Shown: piece by piece, positions 49,376 to 60,963 of the stretch
Numbering within the stretch: position 1 is the stretch's first letter
Layout of the letters: each line of letters opens with the position of its first letter
Source: Maratus speciosus
Taxonomy: Eukaryota; Arthropoda; Arachnida; Araneae; Salticidae
Reading direction: 5' to 3'
Assembly: GCA_963932465.1 (NCBI GenBank)
Contig: OZ010795.1
Coordinates: 525,455,451 to 525,519,450, forward strand
Length of the DNA: 64,000 bases
Made by a program: the position numbers and the translations under genes
The notes under the pieces: model-generated
What the model saw: only the letters and a program-made list of their open reading frames with translations
Told to the model about the DNA's origin: nothing
Databases searched by the model: none

Positions 49376-50324
49376 GGTATTTGAAACATATGCTAATCCT
49401 CGGCATCTAATTTCTGAAAATCTAAGTCCCATTTGAAGAAATCCTTTCACAAGAATAATTAGAGATAAGAACTCTAAAACATACTTTAAATTAATCAAAA
49501 TCGGTGAGAATCATGTTTGATGGTCCCCTGGTTAATGGAGATCCAAATAATAGGTTATTTTTTTTACTTAAACATTCCACAGACAAGTACGAGAAATAAT
49601 CTCTTAGCGATGTCACGGAGGTATTGTATTTTCATCTGAATTGTCTTCACAATAGAGACGTAAAGGATTCAGGGACGTAGCTACAGGGGGGGGGGGAGGT
49701 TGCGACACCCCCCCCCCCAATTCGGTAAACTCATATACATTCGGTAATTTCACTTTCGTTCAAAAATTGCATCATTTGACTCTGATTTTTTTCTTTTTTT
49801 TTTACGAATTTTTAAAAACATATTACAAAATTTATTACAAAACAGAAAACAATGTCAAAACATATTTAAAATTATTAAATATTTTTTATGAAATTTCACT
49901 TTTTAGCTATTCGATTGGTGTAAGAATGGGGGGGGGGGAGAAGGGGTCCATGATACAGTATCCGAAGATTAAATATACCATACCGTCTTCCTATTTCTAT
50001 GCAGTATTCCTGCAAGCTAGAAGATTAGGGTAGAGAATATCTTCGTTTCATTGAAGAAAGGAATCTGGAGAAAAAGGCCTTGAGGGTAAATGCGTACACC
50101 CCCTGACCAATGCAAATGAAATTAGAAGACCATACTTCTTGTTCGTTAAAATTCGTTTTGCTGGACTCTGAAAGCTATGGGGGGTGGATATTTCGCGGTT
50201 TTTTCGGGGACAGGATGTCGCCAGATGTTTACTGTTGTATTGTCTTTTTTTCAAAGCAAAAAATAAGAGAGAACGGAGAATTTTTTCTTATCAAAGAAAA
50301 TTAAAACGGTGTAATAAAATTACA
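49376..50324. other. stretch with G- and C-runs
   Basis: G11 and C11 runs at about 49686-49719 form a hairpin next to GGGACGTAGCTACAGG, and a G10 run follows at 49928. These could be fragments of a dispersed repeat. No gene is supported. Confidence 0.4.
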
Positions 50325-50332
50325 TCAGCTAC

Positions 50333-51094
50333 TAAGGATGTACCGAATAGTGATTTTGACCGAATACCGAACATTCGGCCTACAGGCGAACCGGATAACG
50401 AATATTCGGCTAGCCGAGTAGTAACTATTCGGCCAAATACCAAATATTCGCCTGGTGGAATATTTTAAAATTTTATTAATTAAAAAAGTTTCATATTTCA
50501 TGGCTTCTTCTGGTGAATTAAACCAAGTGATTTTTTTTTTTAATTCTAAAATAAACAACTCAGCAAAAATAACTTTTCTACCGAATATTCGGCCTACAGG
50601 CGAACCGTATACCGAATATTCGGCTAGCCGAATTAACTGTTAGGCCGAATACCGAATATTCGGCCAGTCGAGAAGTACCTATTTGGCCAAATACCAAGTT
50701 CTCGGCTGGTCGAATACTTTTATATTTCAAAGATTAAAGGCATAAAAATGTTAAATTTTAAAATAATTTTACATAATATTTAATGCAGAAACTTACATAT
50801 TGATAAACAAGACCTTTTTACAAGTAAATTTTAAACATGAAAAAAATCTGCTTTGAGTTATTTAAGAAGAGAATTTTAAAATTTTATTAATTAAGAAAGT
50901 TTGGCATTTCATAGCTTCTTCTGGTGAATTAAACCAAGTGAATATATTTTTTTTCTTTTAATTCTAAAACAAACAACTCAGCAAAAATAACTTTTCTACT
51001 GCCTTTGATTTAGGAAGGAAGTTTTTAAATGCATCTCAGATCAGTGTTTCGAACGGGCGATTATTTTCAGAGATTGTAAACATACACATTGTTC

Positions 51095-51143
<49 letters not shown>

Positions 51144-51585
51144 TAAAAAACTTTCGACGGAGATAATGTGGTCAAGACAAAAAATTTTTGAACAAGAAAT
51201 AACACATCACTCCATTCATTCCATCAAAATTACAATATACAGTCAAAAATTCTGGCTGTGCAACTACAAGCCGAAACTGAATTTTCGCTCACAACTTTAT
51301 CAGTAAATGAAGATATTTTAGCAAGATTTGTTTCATATTAATTTAGTTTGTATTAAATGTGATGATATCATTGAAAATGACTGAACTGACTTTTACTTAA
51401 ATATGATTCTGTTTCTAATTATTATGAACATCGATAGTTAAAAGTTAAAAGTAGAAATTGTGTAAAATTTAAAAAAAATGTTTTAAAAGTTTTTTTAAAA
51501 GTATTATCGGTATATTAAGAATATTCGGTATCATGGCCGAAAAGGCCGAATACAGAATAGATACCGAATATTCGGTACTTCCCTA
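50333..51585. mobile_element. non-autonomous hAT-like element
   Basis: The left end TAAGGATGTACCGAATA and the complement of the right end, TAGGGAAGTACCGAATA, match closely. TCAGCTAC (50325-50332) and TTAGCTAC (51586-51593) form an 8-bp target duplication with one mismatch, as expected for hAT. The self-complementary motif CCGAATATTCGG and variants recur in a cluster (50340-50720) and at the right end. A ~125-bp AT-rich block (AATTTTATTAATTAA..AAAAATAACTTTTCTAC) is present twice, at 50463-50582 and 50880-51000. An A39 tract sits at 51099-51140. No transposase. Confidence 0.78.
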
Positions 51586-51593
51586 TTAGCTAC

Positions 51594-53131
51594 TATATAT
51601 AATTGTATATTGTATCTTCGAAAAACTGAAAGTTTTTGAAAAAATTATTTTTAAAAAAATGCGGGAAAAAAATCCTTTTCCTCAGAAAGTAGCTCAAATC
51701 AAAAGAGCTACTTTCTGAGACATTTCTGAATTCGTGTTTATTCGGAAATTGTCAGGTGTTGTTATTCAGAAACTATGTAGTCGAAAGACGTTTTCCATTT
51801 TTTTGGTAAACGCAAAGGATTTTTCAGAAAATATTGTCAAAGTTGGCATTTTGAACTGAATTCCAGACACTGCAGCTCAAGAAAGGCAAAAAACTCGTCG
51901 TCATGTGACCACAATCGCTTATAACGCGATAAGTAATTTTATCACAAAATGTAAAACTAGTTTCCGTTGTATTCCGCTTCAACAGTCAGGTCTGTCAATA
52001 TGCTTAAAAATGAGACAGAAAATGTGTCAGAAAATTTTGCGTTGTTCAGTAGGAAGCTCGAGAACCGCTTTAAAGAAAAATAATAATAAGATAGAGAGCT
52101 ATAAAATATTGGATTTTTTCCTTTGTAACTTAATATAAATCGCCGATATGTTTTAAGATCTGGATCTGTTTTTGTCACGGGGTAGTGGCGAGTATGCGGA
52201 GATATACGCCGTATACCCTCTCTCTGGATTTTTTAAAGAAGCCCCGCATACCCTCTGCTTCTCAAATAAAGCATTAGCGTATACCCTTTGTTTTTTTACT
52301 ACTGCAACACTGGTTCTTGTCATTCAGTTCGAAAAGATATTTTTTATTTATGTTTTTGAACTTGTTTTAAAATCATCTGTTTTATTGATATATAAAGACA
52401 AGTGCATTGATGATAAGCATTAATCTTTCTTCTAATTGGCGTTTTGAGACATACATTTACTTTCTGCTGCAGAAACTGAAAGCAAATTTTTTCTTTGTTT
52501 TCTGAAACGAAGGGATCTCAAAGTTAATTTAAATTAATTAAAAAAAATCCTTTGACTTGAATCAGGCTAATTCGTGTAACAGAATCAACGCTACAACTCA
52601 CAAAAAAATGCAAGCAAAGTAATTTTGCAGAAAATAAAATAATTTTCCACACTGTCTACCCTCTCTCCCCTTCCCCTTCTCCATCGAAATTTTGTGTTCA
52701 ACACTCTTTTTTTTATTATTGCAAATTAAAATAACAATACTTTTTTTATATATATACTTATGCTCAATTGCTCAACATGATATTTGACTATTTCAGTTCT
52801 GATAACTTTCTATGTTGCGAGGTCCAGCTTAAAAATTCAACAGCAAAAATATTCTACATATAAAGTGCAGCTTTGATTAGACACATTTTGTGGTTTTTAA
52901 AAACTATTTAAAGCTGTTCTGAAATCGTAACTTGCATCTCTTTTTACACTTTCGTGAAGAAATTTTCATTTTTAAATACACGAAATTTGCAGATATTCTT
53001 TCTTATTCGTAAACGAATAGCGTATCTCTTTTTTCCCTTAAAGGTAACTGGTCTTTCAGAAAATGGTGTGAAAGTTACCGTTTGGAACAGATCTTCTTAA
53101 AGATCATTATGAGGTAGCAATTGATTATAAC
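51594..53131. other. stretch with a 15-bp perfect hairpin and repeated TATACCCT
   Basis: CTCAGAAAGTAGCTC (51681-51695) and its exact complement (51705-51719) enclose 9 nt. Around 52200-52290 TATACCCTCTC, CATACCCTCTG and TATACCCTTTG recur. No gene is supported. Confidence 0.45.
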
Positions 53132-53339
53132 TTAACCCCTTCGGGACGGGGGGTCTTTTACGAAATTTTTAATCTTTGTCACCGTTTTTTAAAAACAGAA
53201 ATTTGTGTCTTCTTGAATCGAGAAAATGCGCTGATTAAATAAGGCAAATTTTACAGTAAAATTTTACTGGTGAGGAAAAACAAGGATTCTGAGCGCTTCA
53301 TGCGGCAAGTATACGTGTCGCTCCTCCACAAGGGGTTAA
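53132..53339. mobile_element. piggyBac-type MITE, 208 bp
   Basis: It starts TTAACCCCTTCGGGACGG and ends CACAAGGGGTTAA. TTAA targets followed by CCC are characteristic of piggyBac. The interior includes GCGCTTCATGCGGCAAG and no ORF. Confidence 0.75.
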
Positions 53340-54669
53340 TATGTAGTGCATTTATCAGAAAATTTAAAATTGCTATTTGATTTCAAAGCACTTCATGCCT
53401 CATGCCTGCTGATTACATGCTTCTGGGTAAAAAAATGTCTACTTAAATGTCTCAGAAAATTTAACATTCTTAAGGAGTAAAAATATTTTTTTAAGAACAA
53501 ATGTTTATATATATATATAATAATAAATTTGAAATCACAAATATATGAAGAAATTGGTAAAGTTCTAAAGATGATTTAGAAATGAACATATGAAACCAGT
53601 ATGTAAAATAAGAAACTATGAATGACCCACAGAATCTTCAGAGGAGCTTGTGAGTTCATTCATAGAAGATGCGTTATTTCATCCAATTTTGTCGACATTA
53701 AGCCTAAAATGACAAAATTTAGCCCCTTATAACGCAAACATTAATGAAAATAGATAATAAAAATCTAAGAGATCTAAAGAAAGATACACCTCATACAGGA
53801 TATTAAAAATTATTAGAGTACAATACTTGAATTACATACTAGGAGTCAAAACTACAGCATATCAGGATAAAAAACATAGTTAAGACTATTTTAACATGTG
53901 AGCTACAGTTGAGTATCTGACTGAAACCCATAACTGTGCTGCCAACTGGTGTGAGAAAGGAAAAATGTAAATTGAAACTGGATTAATAACAATAATGTTT
54001 AGTGTTGCCATTTTTAGACCAAAAAAAATAAAAAATGAAAGGAATGAAATTGATTGAAGAAATCAAGAAAAGACTTAGATTAACTTTTAGTTAGAGTAGA
54101 ATGAAAAAATAGGAATAAACTTAATAAGTACTGAGTGAATACAAAATAAAATAAAGAATAGGAATAAATTAATACAAAAAAATAATAAAGAAAGAAAGAA
54201 TTATATAAAAATAAATAAAAGAGCAATTGATTAAATTAACTATTTTAAAGACAAAATATTGTAATATAAAAAATGAGAATATAAATAACATTTAAAAAGA
54301 TGAGGAATATTTGAGATAGTAAAATATAGCCTTGTATTATGTAACTAAATGTGAAAATTTAAAAAGCAATCAGGAATATTGGGATAGTAAAATATATCCT
54401 TATATGATGATGCAATATGTGAAAATTTATGATGTTCAATGCATGATACCCCGTATTTTATTTGTTTATTTATTTATTTTTTATTTGTCCATACAATATA
54501 TAAGCATATATACATACACATATATACGCTCACCCACATAAAAACATATAAGGTTTTAAAATTTTTTTAGCATTCCCGACCTCAACCCTTCGTAATGGTA
54601 TTTTTATTTTTTATGTTTTTTAGTGTATAATGTATGGAAAAACATACACATACACCAACCTTTTTTTTC

Positions 54670-54712
<43 letters not shown>

Positions 54713-54809
54713 CATACATATAATTTTTTATGTGCGTATGATTTTTTATAATTTTTTCAGCAATTCACATCCCACCCTCCATAATAGTGTTTTCGATTTT
54801 TTAGTTTTT
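53340..54809. other. AT-rich stretch with (TA)n at 54672-54706
   Basis: No gene is supported. ORFs across the TA tract are Tyr-Ile repeats. Confidence 0.45.
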
Positions 54810-55640
54810 TTATAAACATATTAAATGCCTATACTGGTAAGAAGTAGAAAAAAATGAAGATTTGAGTAATGCAGATATAAAAGAGATGGGATAATTATAT
54901 GACAATGCTAATTGCTTTAATTTAAAAAATTTAGGCTGTAAGAATTGGGAGGAACATAAACGTTTGATACGAAGAGTATGATTAAGCAGAATATTTCTAT
55001 ATACTGAAATATGCAAGCAGGAATTAAAGTTCGTAAAATTAATTACATTAAATGAACATTCATTGCGTTTATCATAAATGTTGAATGTTAGGGTGTTATT
55101 AGGGAGAATATTAATTTTAACATCCATAAAATTGATACTAGAATTATTTGAAAAGGTTGTACTAAGTTCTAGACTAGAGGGGTGCTTTACATGAAGAGAT
55201 ATAGAATTATTATCTTTAACAGAAAGAATAATTATATCACCTATGTATCTGTGTATATTATTATTAATAAATTTACGTTTATAAAACTAAATATATAAAT
55301 CAGATAACATGCTTGATGAAACAGCTCCTTGAGAAATGCCCTGTATTTGAATAAAAAAAGCATTGTCTTGGAAAATAAAATTATGAAATAGTAGAAAGTT
55401 AGTCAAAGATGTGAAGTAGTCAGTATCAATGTTATCAGATAAATTTAATAAAGGAAAATATTCTATAAATAATGTATTGATAATAGAATGTAAGTCTTTT
55501 AGAATGTTAATTATTATTAAATAGGTCTTTGAAATCTAAAGTAATAATATTATTGACATTTGTTAATGGCTTTGTTTTATCCACCAATTCAAAACTGTTT
55601 TTAATACAGTGAGTTTTCTCTTTTTTAACTGATAAACCAT
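54810..55640 (-). pseudogene. decayed reverse transcriptase, clade uncertain
   Basis: The minus strand carries RT palm motifs in order: motif A TLDFKDLFNN (near 55545-55515), a frameshift, then IQGISQGAVSSSMLSDLYI (near 55360-55305), a TAG, and RYIGDIIILS in the position of the catalytic YxDD (55257-55230). A C-terminal part follows with INFMDVKI, FNIYDKRNECSFNVINFT and LRIKRLCSSQF, ending at 54810. The QGxxQG and YDKR signatures recall Penelope/telomerase-like RTs, but I cannot assign a clade. The upstream end abuts the (TA) tract invaded by the two DD41D elements. Confidence 0.62.
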
Positions 55641-55650
55641 TATATATATA

Positions 55651-58627
55651 CAGGGTGTTCCGTTAAAGGGGTCCAATATTAATAGGGGTAATAGAGGAGA
55701 TCACATGGAGCATAAATCAGTATATAAAGCCTGGTCGGATCTCAATAGTTTTCAAGTTACAGCAAATAGAATGAAAATTCGGAAAATTGTAAAAGAACCC
55801 TCATTGCTAAACTATCGATAATGCTACATAAACACGAAGCACATATTTAGAAAGAGCAGAAAAAAACCTACAAAATGACATCAATTGTATTAAAATAGCA
55901 ATATTTAATGACGAGTTACAAGCCCTGAAACAGTGAAAAAAGTACGAAATCCAATATACATCAAAATAGTAAATCGTTAATTCCAAAAATGCAACTCCAG
56001 CTACAACAAGGAAAATGTAGTAAAATTTGGTCCATTCCGAAAACTTTCGAAAAAGCTTACAATGAACCATATCGGTTTAATTGTGTGAGAGAAATTAATC
56101 AGTTTCTTAGTTACAACTCCGCTTTCTTTGACACTAGCAAAGGTTAAACTCCGCCCATGACGATTGGAAACACCGCCTTTTTAATTACTCTCAACTATAC
56201 ATTTTCGATCATGCTTCTTCTGAGATGCAACATTTTTAATTATTCAAGAGTTGAATGAACCAAAATAACTTTACAATAATAGTCTACATTTTAAAGTGGT
56301 CTTTTATTGATATAAAGCTTAAGTTAAATTCTTTAAAATTAAACTGGTGGTGAAAATTCGGAAATAATTAAAAATATTGCGATTTGTAACTATGCAAGAA
56401 GTTTCAGTACATGTTTTACATGGACAATTATTGTATGTATATGTGCATCATAATTTTTTATAGGAAATAATAATAACAAATAGCATAATAAATTATTAAT
56501 AATAAATTTAAAAAAGACACTAAATTTTAAATTAATTCATACAAACTTTGTAATTTACAATTTGAGCACACCACAGTCTGTGACTTACAAAATACTGTGC
56601 CAAAAAGTGTTGAAAATAAAAGAAAAATGACAAATAAAGAATTACATTCCACGTACTTTATGACATATGTGAAGCATAGTCTTCTGGCCTGCGCTGCACA
56701 GTTCAATGTCGGAAGGCAGACGAACGGACATTATTATAATAGGTGTTCGAAGTTGCGCCCATTAACAGAATCGCACAGCTGACAATGACGTCGTAAAGAT
56801 TGGCGAACACGCCGAAAAACTCCGACGGAGTTGGGAATGTCTCCTGCAGCGACAACGATTCGCGCTAGTAAATCCTCCGGTGTATCCACAGGCGTTTCAT
56901 ACACCAGCGATTTAAGGTGTCCCCAGACAAAAAAGTCTAACGGATTGAGGTCTGGAGAGCGTGCAGGCCAAGCAACAGGTCCACTGCGTCCAATCCATTT
57001 CCCAGGATATGTTGAATTGAGGTGATTGCGAACACCTATGAAAAAATGTGCCGGTGCGCTATCGTGCATAAACCACATATTGTGGCGCAATGTTGCTGGC
57101 ACATTTTGCAGTAACTGCGGTAAGATATCCCGTAGGAAAACCAGGTACGTACTGCCATTGAGTACATCTGGGAGTAAATATGGTCCTATGAGATAATCGC
57201 CGAGGACACCTGCCCATATGTTCACACTGAACTTTTGTTGTGCGTTCGACGGGAAAACAGTGTGCGGATTTGTATATGACCATGTGTGCATATTGTGCGT
57301 GTTTACCACGCCCTCTCTCGTAAATGTTGCTTCATCAGTAAATAAAATATTTTCCAGAAATTGTGGATTATTTTCTGTTACATTAAGCAACCAGCGTACG
57401 AATTCTGTCCGCTGAGCACAATCTGTTACTGATAACAGTTGTACCCGCTGCACATGAAAGGGGTGCATGTTTTCTGCACGCAGAACACGCCACACACTTT
57501 GGTGAGAAACACCGACTTCAGACGCAGCAGCTCGTGTACTCGTGGAGGGGTTATCTTTAAAAATATTCAGTACATCTTCTTCCATTGCAGGTGTTCGTAC
57601 ATGTCGAGGTTTCCCTGCATCAATGCTTGCTGTATTAAACGATCCAGTCTCCCGTAATCGTCTATCGATTTTTATGAAGAGTTTCGAACTTGGGCAACGT
57701 CTCCTTGGAAATTGCTCACGGTACATGCGCTGTGCTAGACATGCATTTCCATGAGCTTGCCCGTACATCAGATGCATGTCCGCATATTCTTCGTTAGAGT
57801 ATTCCGGCATAATTATTATACATCAACTCACTACAATCCCACTTACAACAGCCTCCCTTTAACATAACGCCCACTGATGACTGCTGTTTTATTACACTTT
57901 TCTTCCTATACACATAGAAAATTTGCATAAAAAGTACTTCTTCTTCATCATCCTGAAAGTTCATGGAGGAAACGCAGCAGTCACGGAGTTTGCTTTAAGA
58001 CAAGGCGAGAGCTGCACAATATGTCATTCACTTGACCAGACTGAATAATGAAAGGGTATTGATAGAGGTTGATCAGAAATGTATAATTGAAAGATATTAA
58101 AACGGGGTGTTTGCAATCGTCATGGGCGGAGTTTCGCCCTTTCCGAGCGTGCAACAGTACAGAGTTGTAACTAGGGAACTGCTTGATTTCTCCCATACAA
58201 TTAAACTGATATGGTTTATTGTCAGCTTCTTCGAAAGCTTTCGGAATGGACCAAATTTTATAACATTTTCCTTGATGTAGGTAGAGTTGCATTTTTGGAA
58301 TTAACGATTAACTATTTTGCTAAATATTTGATTTTGTATTTTTTCACTGTTTCAGAGCTTGTAACTCGCCATTAATTCTCAATATTCTAAAACAATTTAT
58401 GTCATTTCGTAGGATTTTTTCTGCTCTTTCTAAATATGTGCTTCGTTTTTATGTAGCATTATCGATAGTTTAGCAATGAGGGTTTTTTTTACAAATTTCC
58501 GATTTTTCATTCTATTTGCTGTAACTTGAAAATTATTGAGATCCGGCCAGGCATTATATACTGATTTATGCTCCGTGTGATCTCCTCTATTACCCCTATT
58601 AATATTGGACCCCTTTAACGGAACACC

Positions 58628-58630
<3 letters not shown>
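55651..58630 (-). mobile_element. DD41D Tc1/mariner-superfamily element 1, complete
   Basis: This 2,980-bp element begins CAGGGTGTTCCGTTAAAGGG and ends with its exact complement, with TA on each side (55649-55650, 58631-58632). The inverted repeats are unusually long, about 561 bp (55651-56211 and 58070-58630), identical over the outer ~50 bp and diverged inward. It contains one intact transposase gene on the minus strand and so looks structurally autonomous. Confidence 0.93.
56734..57810 (-). CDS. DD41D transposase, 358 aa, intact
   Basis: This is a cut-and-paste transposase that would bind the element's inverted repeats and insert into TA. The N-terminal ~60 residues (YSNEEYADMHLMYG..FPRRRCP) form the helix-turn-helix domain known as DUF4817. 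A second helix-turn-helix follows at ~78-125 (STRAAASEVGVSHQSVWRVL). Catalytic Asp residues are D159 (LFTDEATF), D250 (FMHDSAPAHF) and D292 (RSPDLNPLDFF). The D250-D292 gap is 41 residues, so the third acid is Asp in a DD41D layout, as in rosa-type relatives. It ends NGRNFEHLL. Length equals that of its neighbour from M27. Start ATG 57810; no stop or frameshift. Expression was not assessed. Confidence 0.95.
   Translation of the reverse strand: MPEYSNEEYADMHLMYGQAHGNACLAQRMYREQFPRRRCPSSKLFIKIDRRLRETGSFNTASIDAGKPRHVRTPAMEEDVLNIFKDNPSTSTRAAASEVGVSHQSVWRVLRAENMHPFHVQRVQLLSVTDCAQRTEFVRWLLNVTENNPQFLENILFTDEATFTREGVVNTHNMHTWSYTNPHTVFPSNAQQKFSVNIWAGVLGDYLIGPYLLPDVLNGSTYLVFLRDILPQLLQNVPATLRHNMWFMHDSAPAHFFIGVRNHLNSTYPGKWIGRSGPVAWPARSPDLNPLDFFVWGHLKSLVYETPVDTPEDLLARIVVAAGDIPNSVGVFRRVRQSLRRHCQLCDSVNGRNFEHLL

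Positions 58631-58658
<28 letters not shown>
58631..58658. repeat. (TA)14 spacer between two transposons
   Basis: This pure TA tract is all that separates element 1 from element 2 and supplies the TA dinucleotide to both ends. Confidence 0.95.
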
Positions 58659-58661
<3 letters not shown>

Positions 58662-59076
58662 GGTGATTCAGCTCGTCGGTGACAAACTTTAAGGATCGAT
58701 AGAGCACACCTAGACGAACATTTTTGAATAGGGAATGTAGGGTCCCTGACGCGATGGTAAGGCGCTAGGCGCTTTCGAAAATTTGGGTGCAAAAATTCGA
58801 AACATCATAAAAACTAGGGAAATGGTTAGATTTTCTTGCTTGTTGCGTCGAAATGATTCTGTTTGTTTAGACTTTCTTCAGTACCAATTTGATAAGCGTA
58901 TCTCTTAAAACATGGATAGGGGGCGCTGCAGACTTTGGAGAGCTAGACAACAACTTTAAGCCCGTTATTTTGATAATTTAACACATGCTCGCCAAAGTTT
59001 ATACTCTAACTTAAAGTTTGAACCCAAAAGTAGAGCCCTGCAAAAAGCGTAAGAGTCGGAATAAAATGTCAAAGTA

Positions 59077-60963
59077 CAGGGTGGTCGAAACTCGAAGGCT
59101 CCTAAGAGATAAACAAACAGATTTCTTGACTTATGGCATGCATTTTCATGATTCTGTTTGCTGGGTCTCTCTGAAACTCAGTTGAACGGTACAAAAAGAA
59201 ACATCGATAGGGGGCGCTTTGGGCAAAAAACATAATTCGTTGACATTTCGGACGCTAACTGGAAACGGGGCGCTACGATCAGTTAGTAATAATGAAAACA
59301 CATTTTCTACCTCTGCTCAACACTTCTGAATAAATTTAGACCAAAAACATCAATGATACTGGAAATTTATTTACAAAAAATAACACTACAGAAGATGCTC
59401 GAAATTTCGACCTTGGGCCAAGATGCAGGCTTCGCACCCCCGTCGCATTGAGGAGTGTGTGTTTCCAACAATGCCAGGAGTATCTCTGATCTGCCCTGCA
59501 GCTGCCACAATGCGCGCCACAAGTTCTTCAGCACTGCTGACAGGTGTATGGTATACCTCGGCCTTCAGGTAACCCCAAAGGAAGAAATCCAAGCAGGTGA
59601 GGTCTGGTGATCGGGCTGGCCAGTGAACTGGACCCCCACGCCCGATCCACCGCTGGCCATACCTTGCGTTTAGATGGAGACGCACGTTGTTCGTGTAATG
59701 GGCCGGAGCTCCATCGTGCTGGAACCACATCTGGCGACGCGAACCTTCGGGTACGTGCGCCTCATCCAGAAGCTGCGGCAGCACTTGATCCAGGAAAATC
59801 AGGTAATTTCCACCTGTCAGCCGTTCAGGTAACAAATAAGGGCCAATGAGGCAATCCCCCAGAATGCCGGCCCACACATTTACTGAGAAACGCTCCTGGG
59901 CTGCTCGGCTTCTGGTTTCATGTGGATTTTCATCACACCACACATGACTGTTGTGGGCGTTCCACATTCCCTCCCGGCTGAAGGTGGACTCGTCCGTAAA
60001 CAAAATGCTGTTTACAAAACGGGGATCCCTGGATCTCATCGCCAAGTACCATCTTGAGAATTCCACTCGAGGGCCAAAATCCTGCTCTCTGAGCAACTGC
60101 ACCCGCTGGATGTGGTAGGGGTGCAGATTCCGGGAACGTAAGATGCGCCACGCAGTTGCTTGCGAAATGCCAACATGTCTGGCGATATCTCTCGTGCTAA
60201 GACCTAGGTTGTCCTCAACCAGGTTAAGCACAGCCTCTTCGTTGTCGGGGGTGCTCACTGATCGCTCCCGTTCAGGCCTGCCTCCGTCGAAAGATCCCGT
60301 TGTGGACAACCTCTGGTGTACTCGAGCGAAGAAGGCATGGCAGGGGATTTGCCTGTTGGGGTAACGCTCGGCGTACAACCGCTGAGCGGCTCGTCCATTA
60401 CAACCAGCAGCGCCATACGCCAAATGCATGTCAGCCAATTCAGAGTTTGTGTACCGTTCCATCCTACTACCGATCTGCAGACAAGTAACCCGAAGCTTAA
60501 GTAGGTACCGCACGTTCAAAAGACGTGTCTGCGCATACAACTACGTCATCTCGCGTTGTCGTCTACGCATTACGTATCTTTTGCATATCGATATGGTACG
60601 ATATCTTTTGCATAAATCAGCAAAAAGCACCTTATGTAAATTTTATTGCGCGCATTGTGCATGATTGAAACCAGCTATGTTTGTTAAAACAAACAAACAA
60701 ACTGCAGTTTTAATAGCTTCTTATGATAAGTAAATTACTCTCTTGTTTTGTTTCTAACTGATCGTAGCGCCCCGTTTCCAGTTAGCGTCCGAAATGTCAA
60801 CGAATTATGTTTTTTGCCCAAAGCGCCCCCTATCGATGTTTCTTTTTGTACCGTTCAACTGAGTTTCAGAGAGCCCCAGCAAACAGAATCATGAAAATGC
60901 ATACCATAAGTCAAGAAATCTGTTTGTTTATCTCCTAGGAGCCTTCGAGTTTCGACCACCCTG
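59077..60963 (-). mobile_element. DD41D Tc1/mariner-superfamily element 2 (inner), complete
   Basis: This 1,887-bp element begins CAGGGTGGTCGAAACTCGAA and ends with its complement, flanked by TA at 59075-59076 and 60964-60965. The inverted repeats are 210 bp (59077-59286 and 60754-60963) with about three mismatches. It contains one intact transposase gene. Near-identical repeats and an intact ORF point to recent activity. Confidence 0.85.
59386..60462 (-). CDS. DD41D transposase, 358 aa, intact
   Basis: It has the same architecture as the neighbouring transposase: DUF4817-type helix-turn-helix (YTNSELADMHLAYG..YPNRQIP), a second helix-turn-helix (STRDIARHVGISQATAWRIL), and catalytic Asp in LFTDESTF, FQHDGAPAHY and RSPDLTCLDFF (residues 157, 250 and 292), again 41 residues apart. 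It ends QGRNFEHLL. The frame is open 26 codons further up, to 60540. I chose the ATG at 60462 because it gives exactly 358 aa and aligns MERYTNSEL with the neighbour's MPEYSNEEY. Base composition is ~55% GC in a counted line (59641-59700), far above the flanking DNA. The role is transposition at TA sites, inferred from the family. Confidence 0.94.
   Translation of the reverse strand: MERYTNSELADMHLAYGAAGCNGRAAQRLYAERYPNRQIPCHAFFARVHQRLSTTGSFDGGRPERERSVSTPDNEEAVLNLVEDNLGLSTRDIARHVGISQATAWRILRSRNLHPYHIQRVQLLREQDFGPRVEFSRWYLAMRSRDPRFVNSILFTDESTFSREGMWNAHNSHVWCDENPHETRSRAAQERFSVNVWAGILGDCLIGPYLLPERLTGGNYLIFLDQVLPQLLDEAHVPEGSRRQMWFQHDGAPAHYTNNVRLHLNARYGQRWIGRGGPVHWPARSPDLTCLDFFLWGYLKAEVYHTPVSSAEELVARIVAAAGQIRDTPGIVGNTHSSMRRGCEACILAQGRNFEHLL

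Noticed and set aside
58430..58792. 120-aa ORF across the junction of the two DD41D elements
   Set aside because: It reads through a terminal inverted repeat and the TA tract; it is a shadow of the element ends.
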